This document shows positions 14,985-23,678 of a stretch of 29,657 nucleotides of DNA, in pieces. A program made the position numbers and the translations under genes. Numbering within the stretch: position 1 is the stretch's first letter; every line of letters begins with the position of its first letter. Source of the DNA: Lachnospiraceae bacterium UBA2860 (GTDB taxonomy: Bacteria; Bacillota; Clostridia; Lachnospirales; Lachnospiraceae); the NCBI GenBank assembly GCA_002350625.1, contig DEFE01000027.1, positions 14,238 through 43,894 on the forward strand, in the 5' to 3' direction. The notes beneath the pieces were generated by a model. That model saw only the letters and a program-made list of their open reading frames with translations, did not search any database and had not been told where the DNA came from.

Positions 14985-17399
14985 TTACGACATGCAAAGC
15001 ACGATCTCTGTCTGATCCGTGAGGAGCTCTGCCGGGATGTAATTGTCCGGCATCGCCGCGCCGTTGACGGTGAGCGACTTGAAGCCGGATTCGGCGCCGC
15101 CGGGATTCTCCACCGTGATGTGCAGGTGCTTTCCGCGGAAATCCTTGTCGATGACAAAGTGGTCCCACGCCTTCGGGACGGCCGGGCTTAAGCGGAGGCC
15201 CCCAAGATCCGGCCGGATGCCGAGGATGCCTTCAACGCTCCCGACCATGACGGTCGACGCCGTGCCGGTCAGCCAGTGGACGTGCGAGCGTCCGGGATGC
15301 GGGCTGTCCTTGCCTTCCGTGAACTGTCCGTAGGAGTACGGCTCTATGCCGCGGATCTCGGCGCGGTCGTTCTGCGCCGCGGGCGAATTTTCCATATAGT
15401 AGGTAAACGCACGCTCCCCGTGGCCGGCCAGTGCCTCGGCCAGGATGATCCAGCCCTGCGACTGGGAGAAGATGCCGGCATTTTCTTTTGTGCCCGCGTT
15501 GAAGATGACGGCCAGCGCCCCCTGGAACGCGTGCTCGCGGAACGGCGGATACATGAGCATGACGCCGTAGTCCGTGTTGAGCGTGCGGTACACGGTGTCA
15601 AGGATCGTGTCCGCTCTCTCCCCTTCGGCGAGACCGCTGATCACGGCCCAGCTCTGCGGGTTCAGCCACATCTGCGCCTCCTTGGCGCGCTTCGTTCCGA
15701 TGACCTCCCCGTCCTCCGTGAAGCCGCGGATGAAGCGGTCTCCCTCGAAGCACTCCTCTTCGAGCACCTTGCGCAGCTTTGCCTGTTCCTCGGCGAGGCG
15801 GGCGGCGTAAGCTGTATCTCCCTTCTCATCCGCGAACGCGCGAAGAATCGTCATGGCCAGATAGAACTGAAATGCGACAAAGGTCGACTCCCCGGCTTTG
15901 CCGAGCCGCAGGCAGTCATTCCAGTCCGCGTGGAGCCCGGCCGGCATGCCGTGCGGGCCGAGCCGCTCGAAGGAGAAGCGGACCGCGCGCTTCAGATGAT
16001 CGTAGACGGTGCCCTCGTCCCTGTTCGCATACGGGAGCACCTCGTCGAGAAAGGCGGTGTCGCCGGTCTCCGCGATGTACTTATAGACCGTAGGAAAGAG
16101 CCAGAGCGCGTCGTCGGCGCGGTAGGCGGGGTGCCCCGTCTCCTTCACGTAGGAGGGATCGTCCGGCGTGTCCTCGTGTCCCGCGTTGTGCGTGAACTTG
16201 ACGAGCGGAAGGCCGCCGCCGTTGTCCACCTGCGCCGTCAGCATGAAGCGGATGCGCTCCTTTGCCATTTCCGGCGCCAGATGGATGATGCCCTGGATGT
16301 CCTGCACCGTGTCGCGGTATCCGTACCCGTTCCTCAAGCCGCAGTAGATGAGGGAGGCCGCGCGGGACCAGACGAAGGTGATGAAGCAGTTATAGGCGTG
16401 CCAGTTGTTGATCATGGCGTCGAAGGCGGGCGTGGGCGTCTTCACCTGGAAGTGCGCCATCTGCCCGTGCCAGTAATCCTTAAGCGCTCCGATCTCTTCC
16501 GCGATGACCTTCTCCGGGCGATCGTAGCGCGCGAGGATCTTCTCCGAGACCTCCGGCGCGCCCGGGCCGCACACGAAGGCGATCGTTCTCGTCCCGCCGG
16601 GCGGAAGCGTGATGTGCGCAGAGAGGGCGCCGCAGGAATTGCCGTTGTAATTCATCTCCCCTGACAGTTCTCCTTCCGCTACGCCGACCGGATCGCCGTA
16701 TCTGTGATAGGCGCCGAGGAAAGAGGCCTTGTCGCCGCAGTAAGACGCGACGTCAGCTCCGCAAAGGCCGATAAAGCGATATTCCACATCGTGCTCACCG
16801 CCCCGCTGATCCTCCGGCACGCCGTCGAGATTGCCGTGGATGAGCTGCGTAATGCGGTTCCCCTCGAAGCGTGTCCGCGAGATAAAGAGCGAATACTGCA
16901 GGTTGACCTGGTCCTGCTCATAGTTGCTCTGATTCGTAAACTCCGCGTAGCCGGTCACCGTGAGGCCGCGCTCCCGGTCCGTGTCATTTTTCAGCGTGAG
17001 CCCCCAGACCTCATACGTCTGCCCGAGCGGGACATAGTACGACGCCTCCGAAGAGATCCCGGCATAGGCGGCCTTCATGAGGGTATAGCCCGTGCCGTGC
17101 CGGCACTCGCTCTGATAGACCGCGGGATCCTTCTTGACGGGCATCCAGCTCGCGCTCCAGTAGTCTCCGTCCGCGTTGTCCCGGATGTAGATGTATCTCC
17201 CCGGCTCGTCAAACTGGTTGAAAACATAGCGGAGGATCCGCCCGTTGGCGCCCGATTTCGCGAAGCTGTAGCCGCCCGCCTGATTGGACAGGATGGCGCC
17301 GTAGTCCGGCGATCCGAGATAATTGACCCAGGGCTTCGGCGTGTCCGGTCTCGTGATCACGTACTCCCGTCTTTCATCGTCAAAATAACCGTACTGCAT
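14985..17399 (-). CDS. GH94 disaccharide phosphorylase, closest in motifs to N,N'-diacetylchitobiose phosphorylase
   Basis: This 804-residue inverting phosphorylase belongs to glycoside hydrolase family 94, which splits beta-linked disaccharides with phosphate to a sugar-1-phosphate and a free sugar, saving ATP. It starts with the family's typical MQYGYFDDERREYVITRPD, and RDNADGDYWSASWMPVKK is also conserved. WSRAASLIYCGLRNGYGYRD (344-363) and the catalytic-acid motif HADWNDC, with D492, are clear. The C-terminal sandwich carries SQGWIILAEALAGHGERAF, HWLTGTAS and PAVPKAWDHF. The WSR-ASLIYCGLR-G-GYRDT wording is closer to chitobiose than to cellobiose phosphorylases; this is from memory. There is no signal peptide, so the substrate must be imported; no transporter gene is adjacent. 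An AGGAGGAG site marks the start, and the promoter region is shared with divergent pyrB. Confidence 0.88.
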   Translation of the reverse strand: MQYGYFDDERREYVITRPDTPKPWVNYLGSPDYGAILSNQAGGYSFAKSGANGRILRYVFNQFDEPGRYIYIRDNADGDYWSASWMPVKKDPAVYQSECRHGTGYTLMKAAYAGISSEASYYVPLGQTYEVWGLTLKNDTDRERGLTVTGYAEFTNQSNYEQDQVNLQYSLFISRTRFEGNRITQLIHGNLDGVPEDQRGGEHDVEYRFIGLCGADVASYCGDKASFLGAYHRYGDPVGVAEGELSGEMNYNGNSCGALSAHITLPPGGTRTIAFVCGPGAPEVSEKILARYDRPEKVIAEEIGALKDYWHGQMAHFQVKTPTPAFDAMINNWHAYNCFITFVWSRAASLIYCGLRNGYGYRDTVQDIQGIIHLAPEMAKERIRFMLTAQVDNGGGLPLVKFTHNAGHEDTPDDPSYVKETGHPAYRADDALWLFPTVYKYIAETGDTAFLDEVLPYANRDEGTVYDHLKRAVRFSFERLGPHGMPAGLHADWNDCLRLGKAGESTFVAFQFYLAMTILRAFADEKGDTAYAARLAEEQAKLRKVLEEECFEGDRFIRGFTEDGEVIGTKRAKEAQMWLNPQSWAVISGLAEGERADTILDTVYRTLNTDYGVMLMYPPFREHAFQGALAVIFNAGTKENAGIFSQSQGWIILAEALAGHGERAFTYYMENSPAAQNDRAEIRGIEPYSYGQFTEGKDSPHPGRSHVHWLTGTASTVMVGSVEGILGIRPDLGGLRLSPAVPKAWDHFVIDKDFRGKHLHITVENPGGAESGFKSLTVNGAAMPDNYIPAELLTDQTEIVLCMS

Positions 17400-17450
17400 G
17401 CGCAGCTCCTCCTATTTCCCGTGCGCCTTCTCGCGGCGCGTATTCTTCCG

Positions 17451-17466
17451 CTATTCTACCACAAAT
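17451..17466 (-). promoter_or_regulatory. Probable extended -10 promoter of the GH94 gene
   Basis: The minus strand reads TGTGGTAGAATAGCGG. TG-G-TAGAAT forms an extended -10 about 50 nt before the ATG. I found no convincing -35 at 16-18 bp. The 160-bp gap between the GH94 and pyrB starts therefore holds two divergent promoters and no gene. Confidence 0.45.
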
Positions 17467-17487
17467 TGCGTTTGCCTGCATTCCCCC

Positions 17488-17516
17488 TTGCAATCATTCC
17501 GCGAGTATATTATCAT
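17488..17516 (+). promoter_or_regulatory. pyrBI promoter
   Basis: TTGCAA (17488-17493) and TATCAT (17511-17516) are 17 bp apart. The predicted start is near 17522, leaving a leader of about 38 nt to the ATG at 17560. AAGGAGGA lies 5 nt before the ATG. The leader is too short for a PyrR attenuator or a pyrBI-type leader peptide. Confidence 0.75.
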
Positions 17517-17559
17517 TCTACACGGCAAAGAAACCCGATAGCAGCTAAAAGGAGGACAC

Positions 17560-18483
17560 ATGGCCGTTCGACATCTGATGAGTCCCTTGGACTTCTCCGT
17601 GGAAGAGACGGAGAAGCTTCTCGATCTCGCAAACGACATCGAAGCCAACCGCGAAAAATACAGTCACGTATGTGACGGAAAACGAATTGCCACCTTGTTC
17701 TATGAACCCAGCACCCGGACACGACTCAGCTTCGAGGCTGCGATGATGAACTTAGGTGGCAAAGTTTTGGGCTTCCACAGCGAGGATTCTTCCTCAGCGG
17801 CAAAAGGGGAATCCGTTGCGGACACGATCCGCATCGTCTCCTGCTACGCCGACATCGCCGCCATGCGGCACCCGAAGGAAGGCGCCCCGCTCGTCGCCTC
17901 CTTAAAATCCTCCATCCCCGTGATCAACGCGGGCGACGGCGGCCACCAGCACCCGACGCAGACGCTGACGGACATGCTCACGATCCGCTCCTTAAAAGGG
18001 CGTCTCGGCAACTTAAGGATCGGCCTTTGCGGCGACCTGAAGTTCGGCCGCACCGTGCACTCGCTGATCGCCTCTCTCTCCCGCTACGAAGGCATTTCCT
18101 TCGTCCTCATCTCGCCGGAGGAGCTGCGCATCCCGAGCTATGTGCGGAACAGCTTAAGCGCGCAGGGCATCCCGTTCACGGAAGTGGTAAAACTTGACGA
18201 AGAGACCATGAGCGGTCTCGACGTGCTCTATATGACGCGCGTCCAGAAGGAAAGATTCTTCAACGAGGCGGACTACATCCGCATGAAGGACTTCTACATC
18301 CTCGACCGCGACAAGCTGGCGCTTGCCCCCGAAGACATGTCCGTGCTGCATCCGCTCCCCCGCGTGAACGAAATCTCCGTGGAGGTCGACGATGACCCGC
18401 GCGCCTGCTACTTCAGACAGGCGCAGTACGGCGTCTACGCGAGAATGGCGCTCATCCTCACACTGATGGGAATCGAGGTGTAA
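17560..18483 (+). CDS. pyrB: Aspartate carbamoyltransferase, catalytic subunit
   Basis: This enzyme joins carbamoyl phosphate and aspartate to make carbamoyl-aspartate, the first committed step of pyrimidine synthesis. The 307 residues are of standard length. The carbamoyl-phosphate-binding motif STRTR is at residues 51-55. The neighbouring-subunit loop DSSSAAKGES (about 76-85, with K82) is intact, and HPTQTLTDM, the RVQKERF segment and HPLPRVNEI are all present. It pairs with pyrI, which starts 3 nt after its stop, so the holoenzyme is probably the c6r6 type with nucleotide feedback control. The promoter at 17488-17516 drives the pair. Together they are the only plus-strand protein genes. 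Confidence 0.98.
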   Translation: MAVRHLMSPLDFSVEETEKLLDLANDIEANREKYSHVCDGKRIATLFYEPSTRTRLSFEAAMMNLGGKVLGFHSEDSSSAAKGESVADTIRIVSCYADIAAMRHPKEGAPLVASLKSSIPVINAGDGGHQHPTQTLTDMLTIRSLKGRLGNLRIGLCGDLKFGRTVHSLIASLSRYEGISFVLISPEELRIPSYVRNSLSAQGIPFTEVVKLDEETMSGLDVLYMTRVQKERFFNEADYIRMKDFYILDRDKLALAPEDMSVLHPLPRVNEISVEVDDDPRACYFRQAQYGVYARMALILTLMGIEV

Positions 18484-18486
18484 AGC

Positions 18487-18942
18487 ATGAAAGAATATCA
18501 GAACACGCTCAGCATCGGCGCCCTTGAAGAAGGCTTCGTCCTCGACCACATCGAGGCCGGTCACGCCATGACCATCTACCGGTACTTAAAGCTCGGCAAG
18601 CTCGACTGCACGGTCGCGATCATCAAAAATGCGGTCTCCAGCAAGATGGGCCGCAAGGACATCATCAAGGTCGCCTGCCCCGTCGACTACCTCGACCTCG
18701 AAGTGCTCGGCTTCATCGATCACAACATCACGGTCGACGTCATTAAAGACGGCCGGATCATCGACAAGAAGCACCTGACGCTGCCGGACAGCGTGACCAA
18801 TGTCATCAGCTGCAAGAATCCGCGCTGCATCACATCGATCGAGCAGGGCCTCGACCAGATCTTCGTGCTCGCGGATCCGGAAAAGCCGCTCTACCGCTGC
18901 CGCTACTGCGAAGAAAAATGGGACGGCGAGCTCAAAAAATAA
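18487..18942 (+). CDS. pyrI: Aspartate carbamoyltransferase, regulatory subunit
   Basis: This zinc-binding regulatory chain binds nucleotide effectors and links catalytic trimers. It has 151 residues. An N-terminal allosteric domain contains LKLGKLDCTVAIIKNAVSSK. A C-terminal zinc domain has its four cysteines at 109, 114, 138 and 141, the same numbering as the E. coli chain. FIDHNITVDVI and VTNVISCKNPRCI are typical. It follows pyrB almost without a gap, and the operon ends at the terminator 18957-18993. All expected ligands are present, so allosteric control is likely, but which nucleotide inhibits or activates cannot be read from the sequence. Confidence 0.97.
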   Translation: MKEYQNTLSIGALEEGFVLDHIEAGHAMTIYRYLKLGKLDCTVAIIKNAVSSKMGRKDIIKVACPVDYLDLEVLGFIDHNITVDVIKDGRIIDKKHLTLPDSVTNVISCKNPRCITSIEQGLDQIFVLADPEKPLYRCRYCEEKWDGELKK

Positions 18943-18956
18943 TAAGCTGACAGCAT

Positions 18957-18993
18957 AAAAAAGACGGCTCCCAAGGCAAGGGGCCGTCTTTTA
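18957..18993. terminator. Bidirectional terminator between pyrI and the c-di-GMP protein gene
   Basis: AAAAGACGGC pairs with GCCGTCTTTT and extends by one T:G and two C:G pairs, for 13 pairs in all around a short loop. It is preceded by an A tract and followed by a T tract, so it works as an intrinsic terminator on both strands. It separates two convergent genes. Confidence 0.88.
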
Positions 18994-19002
18994 TCATCTC
19001 AA

Positions 19003-21552
19003 TTAAAGCGGGCAGCTCTGCGATGCTTTTTCGAGAGACAGCACGCAGCGGACGTCGCTCGACAGGTCGAAGATGTATTCGCAGCTGAAGAGATACTGCT
19101 GCACCTTGTCATGCGCGCCGCGAAGATGGATGTATGACGCGAAGCTGCGCTCGCTGTCGAGCGCGCCGCGGATCTTCCCGAGGAAGGTCTCCCGCTCCTT
19201 CGGGTCCGGGATCCTGTTATACAGGACCTTGCCGCGGATCTCCTCCTCCACCTGCGCGGCGGTGAGTCCGAGTTCGCGCTCGAGTCCCTGGGCCGCAACC
19301 TCATAGGAGTACTGCCCGTCCCTGACGAGCAGGAAGATGACAAGCGCCGACGAAAATGGCGCAAGCAGCTCATAGTGCTTCTTCAGATTGGTGAGCTCGG
19401 TAATATTCCGGCAGGACCCGTAGAACCGCTGCCCGTCAGGCCCCTCGTCCAGATAGAAGAAATGCTCGAGGAAGCGCGATACGCCGCCGCCGACGTGATA
19501 GAAGGTCAGAATGCCGCCGGCGCCGTTCAGACGGTCCTCGGCAGCTTTCTTCAACATGCCGAGCAGCCGCGCCTCGTCCCTCGCCGGCATGAAGCGGCTG
19601 ATATCGTGGAGTCTCTCCTCAAAGTGTCTGAGATCCACCGCCTCATAGAACTGCTCATTGAAGCGGACGATGTCCACTTTGCCGTCATGCATGGTGTAGA
19701 TCGCCGCGGGGCCTAAGATACTGTTCAGCATGGAGTCGCTGTAGATATTTTCGTCCAGGAATTCGCGGATGCCGAACTGATCGTTAGCCTTAAAGCGCAC
19801 GCCGTCCGCGTCCACCATGCCATCCTCAGCGGCAAGGGCCTCGAAATCCTCCGCCGGCATGGGCTTATAGAAGCAGTATCCCTGGATGTAGCGGCAGCCG
19901 AGGTGCATCAGGAATTCCTTCTGGCTCTCGGTCTCCGCGCCCTCGACGATGACGGGGACGCCGATGGTCTTCGTCATGCGAAGGACCGACTCAAGGATGC
20001 GGACCCCTTTCTTCGCGTTGCCTTCGTCGAGGCGGAGGAATCTGGCGTCGATCTTGACCGTGTCGACGCTCAGTTCGTTCAGCATGTTGAGGGAGGAGTA
20101 GCCCGAGCCGAAGTCGTCCATCAGCACGCGGAACCCCATCTCGCGAAGGCGCGCCACCGCATGGCACACATCCTCGGAGTCCTCCGCGCAGGCGGATTCC
20201 GTGATCTCAATCTTGACGGCGGACGGCGGAAGCTCATACGTCTCGATCATCCGTCTGAAGAAAGCCGGCACGTCGATCGTGAATATATCGACCTGCGACA
20301 CGTTGACCGATATGGGGATAAGAATCCTGCCCTCGTCCATCCGGCGCTTCTGCCACTTGCAGACCTCCTCCCACAGATACTGGTCAAGGTCCGTAATGAA
20401 GCCGTACTTCTCAAGCACCGGGATGAAGCGGACCGGCGGCAGGTAGGACCCGTCTTCCTTCCGCCATCTGGCGAGAGATTCCGCGCCGACGATCCGCCCC
20501 GTGGAGGTGCGGCACTGCGGCTGCAGGAAGAAGCAGATTGCATCATTTTTCAGCGCCTCCCGGAAGTCGGACAGGAGCTTATACTCCTCTTCGGTCTGCC
20601 GGTACATATCCGCGGTAAAGTAACTGATCCGCGTGCTGTAGTTGTGCTTTGCCGCATGGCTTGCGATGGACGCGCGGTCATAGAGATCCATGACAGACAG
20701 TTTTTCGTCAGCCTCCGCTACGCCGATCGCAGGAAGGAAGCCGACGGACAGCCCGTAGTGGATAATAATCTCGTGAATGTTCCGGTATAGTTCATCCGTA
20801 TTGATCTCACCTGCCGGAATGTAGAGACAGAAATCGTCGTTTCCCATGTATCCGGCGATCCCATGCCCCTTCACCGCGTCCCCGGCGAGTTCTGCGCCAA
20901 TGCGCCCGAGGACCATGTCGCCCGCGTCCCGGCCGTACCAGTCGTTAAAGAGGACAAAATTCTCGAGGTCGATGGCAATCATGATCCACCGTTCCTTCGG
21001 ATCGGTTCTGATTCTCTCAGCGGCCGCATAAAAATGCTTTTCCTTCAGGAGACCCGTAAGCGGATCCCTGCTCTCCCCGCGGAAGCTTTCCACGCGCGTA
21101 AGGCCGCTCTGTCTGTTCTTAAAGTTCTGGATATCGACGATGTAGCAGAGGATCACCCCGTCCGGGAGCCCGTGAACACTTCCTCCCGCGATGATCTGCT
21201 CGACCCAGCGCCAGGTCTCTCCCAGCATCTTTATGCGGAATTCCAGGCGCACCGTCCGATTCGTTGGAGAAGCGGTGAGCATCTCCGTCACTGCAGGCAG
21301 GTCGTAAAAGCGAAGGAACTTCTCCCGGTCCTCAGGGTGGACCGCTTTTTCGGCAATATAAAGAATGAACTTTCGGAAGGATCCCTCGGAAACCGGGAGC
21401 AGGTACTTTCCTTCCATGTGATAGACAGTCTTGAAGGTATCGTGCAGAAGGTCAATCTCAAAAAGCTCATCGTAAGGCGTCGCCTCCATGAACTCCTGAA
21501 ATGAGGTATTCTCTTTTACTGCATTGTAGAGATACAGCAGGTCCGTTTTCAT
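19003..21552 (-). CDS. PAS/GGDEF/EAL protein with degenerate GGDEF: probable c-di-GMP phosphodiesterase
   Basis: This 849-residue cytosolic signalling protein has no membrane segment. Residues 1-150 look like a PAS-type sensor. A GGDEF domain (about 160-315) opens with DPLTGLLK, but its active-site motif reads MGNDDF (236-241), so cyclase activity is probably lost. The EAL domain (about 325-575) keeps E358 (as ESL), N417, the TES segment near 451, DDFGSGYSS (479-487), K500, E537 and Q557, the set needed to hydrolyse cyclic di-GMP. About 270 residues follow, including a second PAS-like stretch (RFYGSCRNITELTNLKKHYELL) and a helical tail. An AGAGGAAA site precedes the ATG. It lies alone downstream of rnpB and ends at the shared terminator. 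The signal it senses is unknown. Confidence 0.88.
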   Translation of the reverse strand: MKTDLLYLYNAVKENTSFQEFMEATPYDELFEIDLLHDTFKTVYHMEGKYLLPVSEGSFRKFILYIAEKAVHPEDREKFLRFYDLPAVTEMLTASPTNRTVRLEFRIKMLGETWRWVEQIIAGGSVHGLPDGVILCYIVDIQNFKNRQSGLTRVESFRGESRDPLTGLLKEKHFYAAAERIRTDPKERWIMIAIDLENFVLFNDWYGRDAGDMVLGRIGAELAGDAVKGHGIAGYMGNDDFCLYIPAGEINTDELYRNIHEIIIHYGLSVGFLPAIGVAEADEKLSVMDLYDRASIASHAAKHNYSTRISYFTADMYRQTEEEYKLLSDFREALKNDAICFFLQPQCRTSTGRIVGAESLARWRKEDGSYLPPVRFIPVLEKYGFITDLDQYLWEEVCKWQKRRMDEGRILIPISVNVSQVDIFTIDVPAFFRRMIETYELPPSAVKIEITESACAEDSEDVCHAVARLREMGFRVLMDDFGSGYSSLNMLNELSVDTVKIDARFLRLDEGNAKKGVRILESVLRMTKTIGVPVIVEGAETESQKEFLMHLGCRYIQGYCFYKPMPAEDFEALAAEDGMVDADGVRFKANDQFGIREFLDENIYSDSMLNSILGPAAIYTMHDGKVDIVRFNEQFYEAVDLRHFEERLHDISRFMPARDEARLLGMLKKAAEDRLNGAGGILTFYHVGGGVSRFLEHFFYLDEGPDGQRFYGSCRNITELTNLKKHYELLAPFSSALVIFLLVRDGQYSYEVAAQGLERELGLTAAQVEEEIRGKVLYNRIPDPKERETFLGKIRGALDSERSFASYIHLRGAHDKVQQYLFSCEYIFDLSSDVRCVLSLEKASQSCPL

Positions 21553-21621
21553 GCTTTCCTCTTTTTAGCCTTATAGCCAGTCCTTAAGATAAGTCCTTAT
21601 CCGTCAAAGAGAAATAAAGCA

Positions 21622-21984
21622 AACGGCAGGGCGATAAGCCGGGTTCTGTCGTGTGCGGTCATCTGTCTAGCCCGCCCGTTGCCGGACGGATCGAGCGGCT
21701 TACCTGGAGCACGGCGGGCCGCCGTATCGCTCCTTTTCAGCCTTGCTTCGGATGGGGCTTGCATATGCCCTGCGCATTACTGTGCAGGCGGTAGTCTCTT
21801 ACACTGCCTTTTCACCCTTACCCCGCTTAGCGCCCGCAAGGGGCGCGGGGCGGTTCTTTTCTGTTGCGCTTTCCCGAGGGTTACCCCTGCCGGACGTTAT
21901 CCGGCATCCTGCCCTGTGAAGCCCGGACTTTCCTCGCCGCCCGCCGGTAAAACCTTAAGGCGCCGCGACCGCATACCCTGCCGC
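21622..21984 (-). ncRNA. rnpB: RNase P RNA
   Basis: This is the catalytic RNA of ribonuclease P, which trims the 5' leaders of tRNA precursors. The minus strand contains the conserved GAGGAAAGTCCGGGCTTC near the 5' end, GGGTAAGGGTGAAAAGGC and AGTGTAAGAGACTACCGC in the middle, and AGACAGATGACCGC plus GACAGAACCCGGCTTATC near the 3' end. The two ends pair as helix P1: CGGCAGGG with CCCTGCCG. That sets the limits to about 363 nt, which fits a bacterial ancestral (type A) RNA, although I did not fold it fully. Its own promoter lies immediately upstream. I see no clear terminator after it, so read-through into the c-di-GMP gene is possible. Confidence 0.96.
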
Positions 21985-21992
21985 AATATTAT

Positions 21993-22021
21993 ATTGTATA
22001 CGATTCTGTACAATCGTGCAA
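21993..22021 (-). promoter_or_regulatory. rnpB: rnpB promoter
   Basis: On the minus strand TTGCAC (22016-22021), a 17-bp spacer and TACAAT (21993-21998) form a good sigma-A promoter. Eight bases separate the -10 from the predicted 5' end of RNase P RNA at about 21984. The -35 lies 13 nt after the stop codon of the nucleoside kinase gene. Confidence 0.85.
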
Positions 22022-22034
22022 GACTGCCTGCTTC

Positions 22035-23678
22035 TCACGAAGTGCGGAACCCGCCTCCGCCGATGAACTCTCTTAAGATCGAGTTCTTCGGCACGTCCTC
22101 CGACGGAATCCCGATGAAATAATCGAGGAACTTGAGAAGGCGCTTCGCCTCAATATATGAAGGATGATCCTCCGGCACCTGGAAGAGCAGCGGCTGTACA
22201 TAGATCTTGAGCGCCGCGATCTCATAGGGGAGCGCCGAATTCAGCATCACGTCCGCGGAGTCCTGATAGGGGAAGATATTCTGCTCCTCTCCTTTTCTCA
22301 CGCTTTCCCACATGGCGATCGTCTGTGCCGCCCCGTAGCCTCTCGTGCGGTAATCGCGCACGATGCGGCGGATCAGCCGGCCGTCAGCCGACGGAATTCT
22401 GTTGTGCTCGTCGATGTTGAGCTGCGTGAGCGCACTCAGGTAGATGCGGAACTTGCTCTCGGAAGGAAGCATGTAGCTGAGCTGGTCATTCAGGCAGTGG
22501 ATGCCCTCGACGACAAGGATGTCATCGTCCTTAAGAGACAGGATGTCGCCGCTCAGAACGCGTTTGCCCTCTATGAAGTCGAACACGGGGACATTGATCT
22601 CGCCTCCCGAAAGAAGCGTCATCATGTCCTTCCCGAAAGCATCGACGTCCACGGCGGTAATCGACTCAAAGTCCTTTTTCCCGTCCGGTCCCAGCGGTAT
22701 GGCGTCCCTGTCGAGGAAGTAATTGTCGACGCCGAGATAGTGGGGCTTTAATCCCTGGGCTGAAAGCTGGATGCATAGTCTCTGCGAAAATGTCGTCTTT
22801 CCCGAAGAGGACGGGCCGGCAATCATCACGAACTTGACGTCTTTTCGCACAGCGATCTGCTCGGCGATGTCCGAGATCCGGCTCTCCTGCAGCGCCTCGG
22901 CCGTCAGGATGGTACTCGTAATCTCACCGCGGATGATCCGGGCGTTGAGGTCTCCGACCGTGCCGATGCCCTGCTGCTTCGCCCAATTTTCACCCTCGAT
23001 CTGCGCGGCGAACAGCTTCGCGGAGGGGTGAAGCTCCGGAAGGACGGAGAGATCCTCACGCTTCGGCAGGTTCAGCAGGATGCCGCCCTCGTAAGGGATC
23101 AGGCCGAAAGCGCCGACATAAGAGGTATCGTAGGCCATAAACCCGTAGAAATAGTCCTCATATCCGTCGAGCGAATAGACATTGACCCTGGAGGCGATTC
23201 TCGTTCTGAACAGCTTCTCCTTATCATACATTCCTCTGTCATGAAAGAGGCGCATCGCTTCTCCCGTCGGGACCGATCGCTTGACGATGGGGATTGCGCG
23301 CTCTTTCATCGCCTGCATTTCCGCCGTCAGCGTCTCCGTAAATGCGCTGTCGCAGATCACGTCCTCGACGGTCAGGAAAAAAGCCGAACCCATCGTAAAA
23401 TGAAGAATGGCTCTCTTTTCCTCTCCCCCGCACACCTTCACGAGGGCCGCCTGAAACAGCATGAGCGCGGTCCTTCTCAGGGTCTCGTACCCGACCGTGT
23501 TCCGCGCGTCCACGAAGGTGATGTCTCCCCCGTCCGAAGCGTGATGCTGCAGTTCGCGGAGACGCCCGTTCTCATAGGCGAGATATGCGCGCTCCTCTCC
23601 CTCATATGCCTTAGCAAGCTCATAGAATGTCGGTCTCTTCTCAAATTCGTGTCTGACGCCGTTAACCGTAACGAACAT
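22035..23678 (-). CDS. Nucleoside kinase with TGS and ThrRS-like N-terminal domains (uridine-kinase family)
   Basis: This 547-residue protein fuses a TGS domain (about 1-60), a threonyl-tRNA-synthetase-like second additional domain (about 60-250) and a uridine-kinase/phosphoribulokinase-type P-loop kinase. The P-loop is GPSSSGKTT (288-296). HYLGVDNYFLDR and a VVEGIHCLN segment (Walker-B region) match uridine kinases. This architecture is common in Clostridia and other bacteria; the N-terminal domains may bind RNA or ligands, but their role is unknown, and so is the preferred nucleoside. The gene overlaps the end of trmK by 17 bp. Its AGGAGGAG site lies inside trmK, so translation is probably coupled. 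It is the last protein gene before rnpB. Confidence 0.88.
   Translation of the reverse strand: MFVTVNGVRHEFEKRPTFYELAKAYEGEERAYLAYENGRLRELQHHASDGGDITFVDARNTVGYETLRRTALMLFQAALVKVCGGEEKRAILHFTMGSAFFLTVEDVICDSAFTETLTAEMQAMKERAIPIVKRSVPTGEAMRLFHDRGMYDKEKLFRTRIASRVNVYSLDGYEDYFYGFMAYDTSYVGAFGLIPYEGGILLNLPKREDLSVLPELHPSAKLFAAQIEGENWAKQQGIGTVGDLNARIIRGEITSTILTAEALQESRISDIAEQIAVRKDVKFVMIAGPSSSGKTTFSQRLCIQLSAQGLKPHYLGVDNYFLDRDAIPLGPDGKKDFESITAVDVDAFGKDMMTLLSGGEINVPVFDFIEGKRVLSGDILSLKDDDILVVEGIHCLNDQLSYMLPSESKFRIYLSALTQLNIDEHNRIPSADGRLIRRIVRDYRTRGYGAAQTIAMWESVRKGEEQNIFPYQDSADVMLNSALPYEIAALKIYVQPLLFQVPEDHPSYIEAKRLLKFLDYFIGIPSEDVPKNSILREFIGGGGFRTS

Noticed and set aside
21588..21601. Inverted repeat GATAAG-TC-CTTATC between rnpB and the c-di-GMP gene
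   Set aside because: The stem is only 6 bp and AU-rich with a 2-nt loop, too small for an RNA hairpin. There is no T tract, and I found no promoter match around it.
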